Source of the DNA: Dorea sp. CAG:317
GTDB taxonomy: Bacteria > Bacillota > Clostridia > Lachnospirales > Lachnospiraceae
NCBI GenBank assembly: GCA_000433535.1
Contig: FR892668.1
Coordinates: 88,712 to 112,883 of the forward strand
Direction: 5' to 3'
Length of the DNA stretch: 24,172 nt
In this document: piece by piece, positions 22,989 to 24,172 of the stretch
Layout: every line of letters starts with the position of its first letter
How positions within the stretch are numbered: position 1 is the first letter of the stretch
Notes under the pieces: generated by a model
Seen by the model: only the letters and a program-made list of their open reading frames with translations
Database searches by the model: none
Told to the model about the DNA's origin: nothing
Position numbers and translations under genes: made by a program

Positions 22989-24172
22989 ATGGAAAGAGAC
23001 ATGACAGCGGGAATTCCCGGCAAAATTATTTTGAATTTTACAATTCCGATCTTTATCGGAAATATGTTTCAGCAGATATATAATATGGCAGATACGATTA
23101 TCGTCGGTAAATTCGTCGGAAATGCGGCGCTGGCTGCGGTCGGCTCCTGCGGAACATTAATGTTTCTGATTCTGGGGTTTCTGATGGGCTTGACTGCAGG
23201 GTTTACGGTTGTGACAGCCCAGCATTATGGTGCGGGAAATATGAAGGCTATGAGACAGTCGGTTGCTTCGGCGGCAATTTTATCTGCAACAATTTCTCTT
23301 TTGATGACGGTGGGTAGTATGGCAATGATGAGACATATCCTGCGCTGGATGAATACACCGGCAGATATGTATGATCAGGCATATGGATATATTATGGTAA
23401 TCTGCGGAGGAATTGCGGCACAGGTGTTATATAACCTGCTTGCCAGTGTGTTGAGAGCGCTTGGCGACAGTAAAAGACCGCTATACTTTCTGATTCTTGC
23501 CGCACTTTTAAATATTGTTCTGGATCTGGTGTTTATTATTGTATTTCACATGGGAGCAGCAGGCGCTGCTTATGCAACTGTGATTTCTCAGGGAATCTCC
23601 GGTCTTTTATGCCTCTGGTATATTGCAAAAAAAGTCCCGGAACTGCATCTTCACAGAGAAGATTGGAGCATGAACCGGGATCTTGCAAAATGGCAGATGA
23701 AAATAGGAGTTCCAATGGCGTTCCAATATTCAATTACCGCAATCGGAACCATTGTCGTGCAGTCGGCGCTCAATATGCTGGGCTCTGTTGCAGTGGCAGG
23801 CTTTTCCGCTGCCAGTAAGATTGAACAGATCTTTAATCAGGCGTATGTGGCGCTGGGAACAACGATGGCTACTTATTGTGCGCAGAATATGGGAGCAGGG
23901 AAAGCGGACAGGATTCGTACCGGATTCCGAAGTGGAACATGGATTGGTGTGATCTATGCAGTGGTGACCGGAGCAATTGTGTTTTTTGCCGGAAAATATA
24001 AGACCGTTTTGTTTGTATCTGAAAATGTTGCCGCTATTACGAATTATGTAGATATATATCTGAAATGTGTGGGAGTCTCTTTTATTCCGCTTGTATTTGT
24101 CAATGTATATCGAAATGGAATTCAGGGAATGGGATATGGTCTCCTTCCTATGACAGCGGGAATTGCAGAGCT
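22989..24172 (+). CDS. MATE family efflux transporter (C-terminal end outside the window)
   Basis: The frame is open from ATG 22989 to the last base, 394 complete codons, so the gene continues beyond the window; a full MATE protein has about 450 residues. The start has AAGGGAGG at 22975-22982, 6 bases upstream. The protein begins MERDMTAGIPGKIILNFTIP and continues with the MATE patterns YNMADTIIVGKFVGN, SVLRALGDSKRPL and YCAQNMGAGKADRI. It differs clearly from the MATE protein at 3940-5328 and is closer to the DinF/NorM-like branch common in Clostridia. The substrate is unknown. Confidence 0.93.
   Translation, partial: MERDMTAGIPGKIILNFTIPIFIGNMFQQIYNMADTIIVGKFVGNAALAAVGSCGTLMFLILGFLMGLTAGFTVVTAQHYGAGNMKAMRQSVASAAILSATISLLMTVGSMAMMRHILRWMNTPADMYDQAYGYIMVICGGIAAQVLYNLLASVLRALGDSKRPLYFLILAALLNIVLDLVFIIVFHMGAAGAAYATVISQGISGLLCLWYIAKKVPELHLHREDWSMNRDLAKWQMKIGVPMAFQYSITAIGTIVVQSALNMLGSVAVAGFSAASKIEQIFNQAYVALGTTMATYCAQNMGAGKADRIRTGFRSGTWIGVIYAVVTGAIVFFAGKYKTVLFVSENVAAITNYVDIYLKCVGVSFIPLVFVNVYRNGIQGMGYGLLPMTAGIAE

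Overview
The window reads as chromosomal DNA from a low-to-mid G+C anaerobic Firmicute, most likely a Lachnospiraceae-type gut Clostridium. The basis is the HemZ/HisS/AspS order, strong AGGAGG-type ribosome binding sites, ThyA of the B. subtilis ThyA1/phage type, a tetrahydrofolate riboswitch on folT, and a SpaK/CprK-like sensor kinase next to a lantibiotic-protection ABC transporter. I could not run a search, so genus is not assigned. All real genes lie on the + strand. No insertion sequence, phage gene or CRISPR array is visible.

Layout. (1) 1-3676: the 3' end of hemZ, then hisS and aspS, in one operon. (2) 3714-3883: a tRNA-Gly(GCC) with its own strong promoter and terminator. (3) 3940-5328: a MATE-family efflux pump. 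(4) 5313-9162: a promoter, a THF riboswitch and the operon folT, marR-like gene, thyA, folA, GT4 glycosyltransferase. It combines folate uptake with the two enzymes that turn over folate during dTMP synthesis. (5) 9215-12888: branched-chain amino acid synthesis. ilvB and ilvN follow a promoter and a leader with an intrinsic terminator; ilvE has its own promoter and terminator. (6) 12954-14943: a YtrA-type GntR repressor gene whose promoter sits inside a perfect 17-bp inverted repeat, followed by an ABC ATPase and permease and a long terminator hairpin. (7) 15066-16893: rpsB and tsf with a structured intercistronic spacer and a terminator. (8) 16950-21371: a LanFEG-type lantibiotic/antimicrobial-peptide protection transporter followed by an OmpR-type response regulator and a sensor kinase. 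No lantibiotic precursor or modification gene is present, so this looks like a stand-alone resistance module. (9) 21483-22930: a BrnQ-type branched-chain amino acid carrier and its terminator. (10) 22932-24172: a second MATE pump, cut off by the window end.

Most genes are ordinary housekeeping. The most rewarding parts are the regulatory DNA and RNA: the riboswitch-controlled folate operon, the ilvB leader terminator that is not a T-box, the four-copy ACTGTT operator, the 11-bp direct repeats before the lantibiotic-protection operon, and the folded spacer between rpsB and tsf. One protein oddity also stands out, a four-cysteine insertion near the active site of IlvB.
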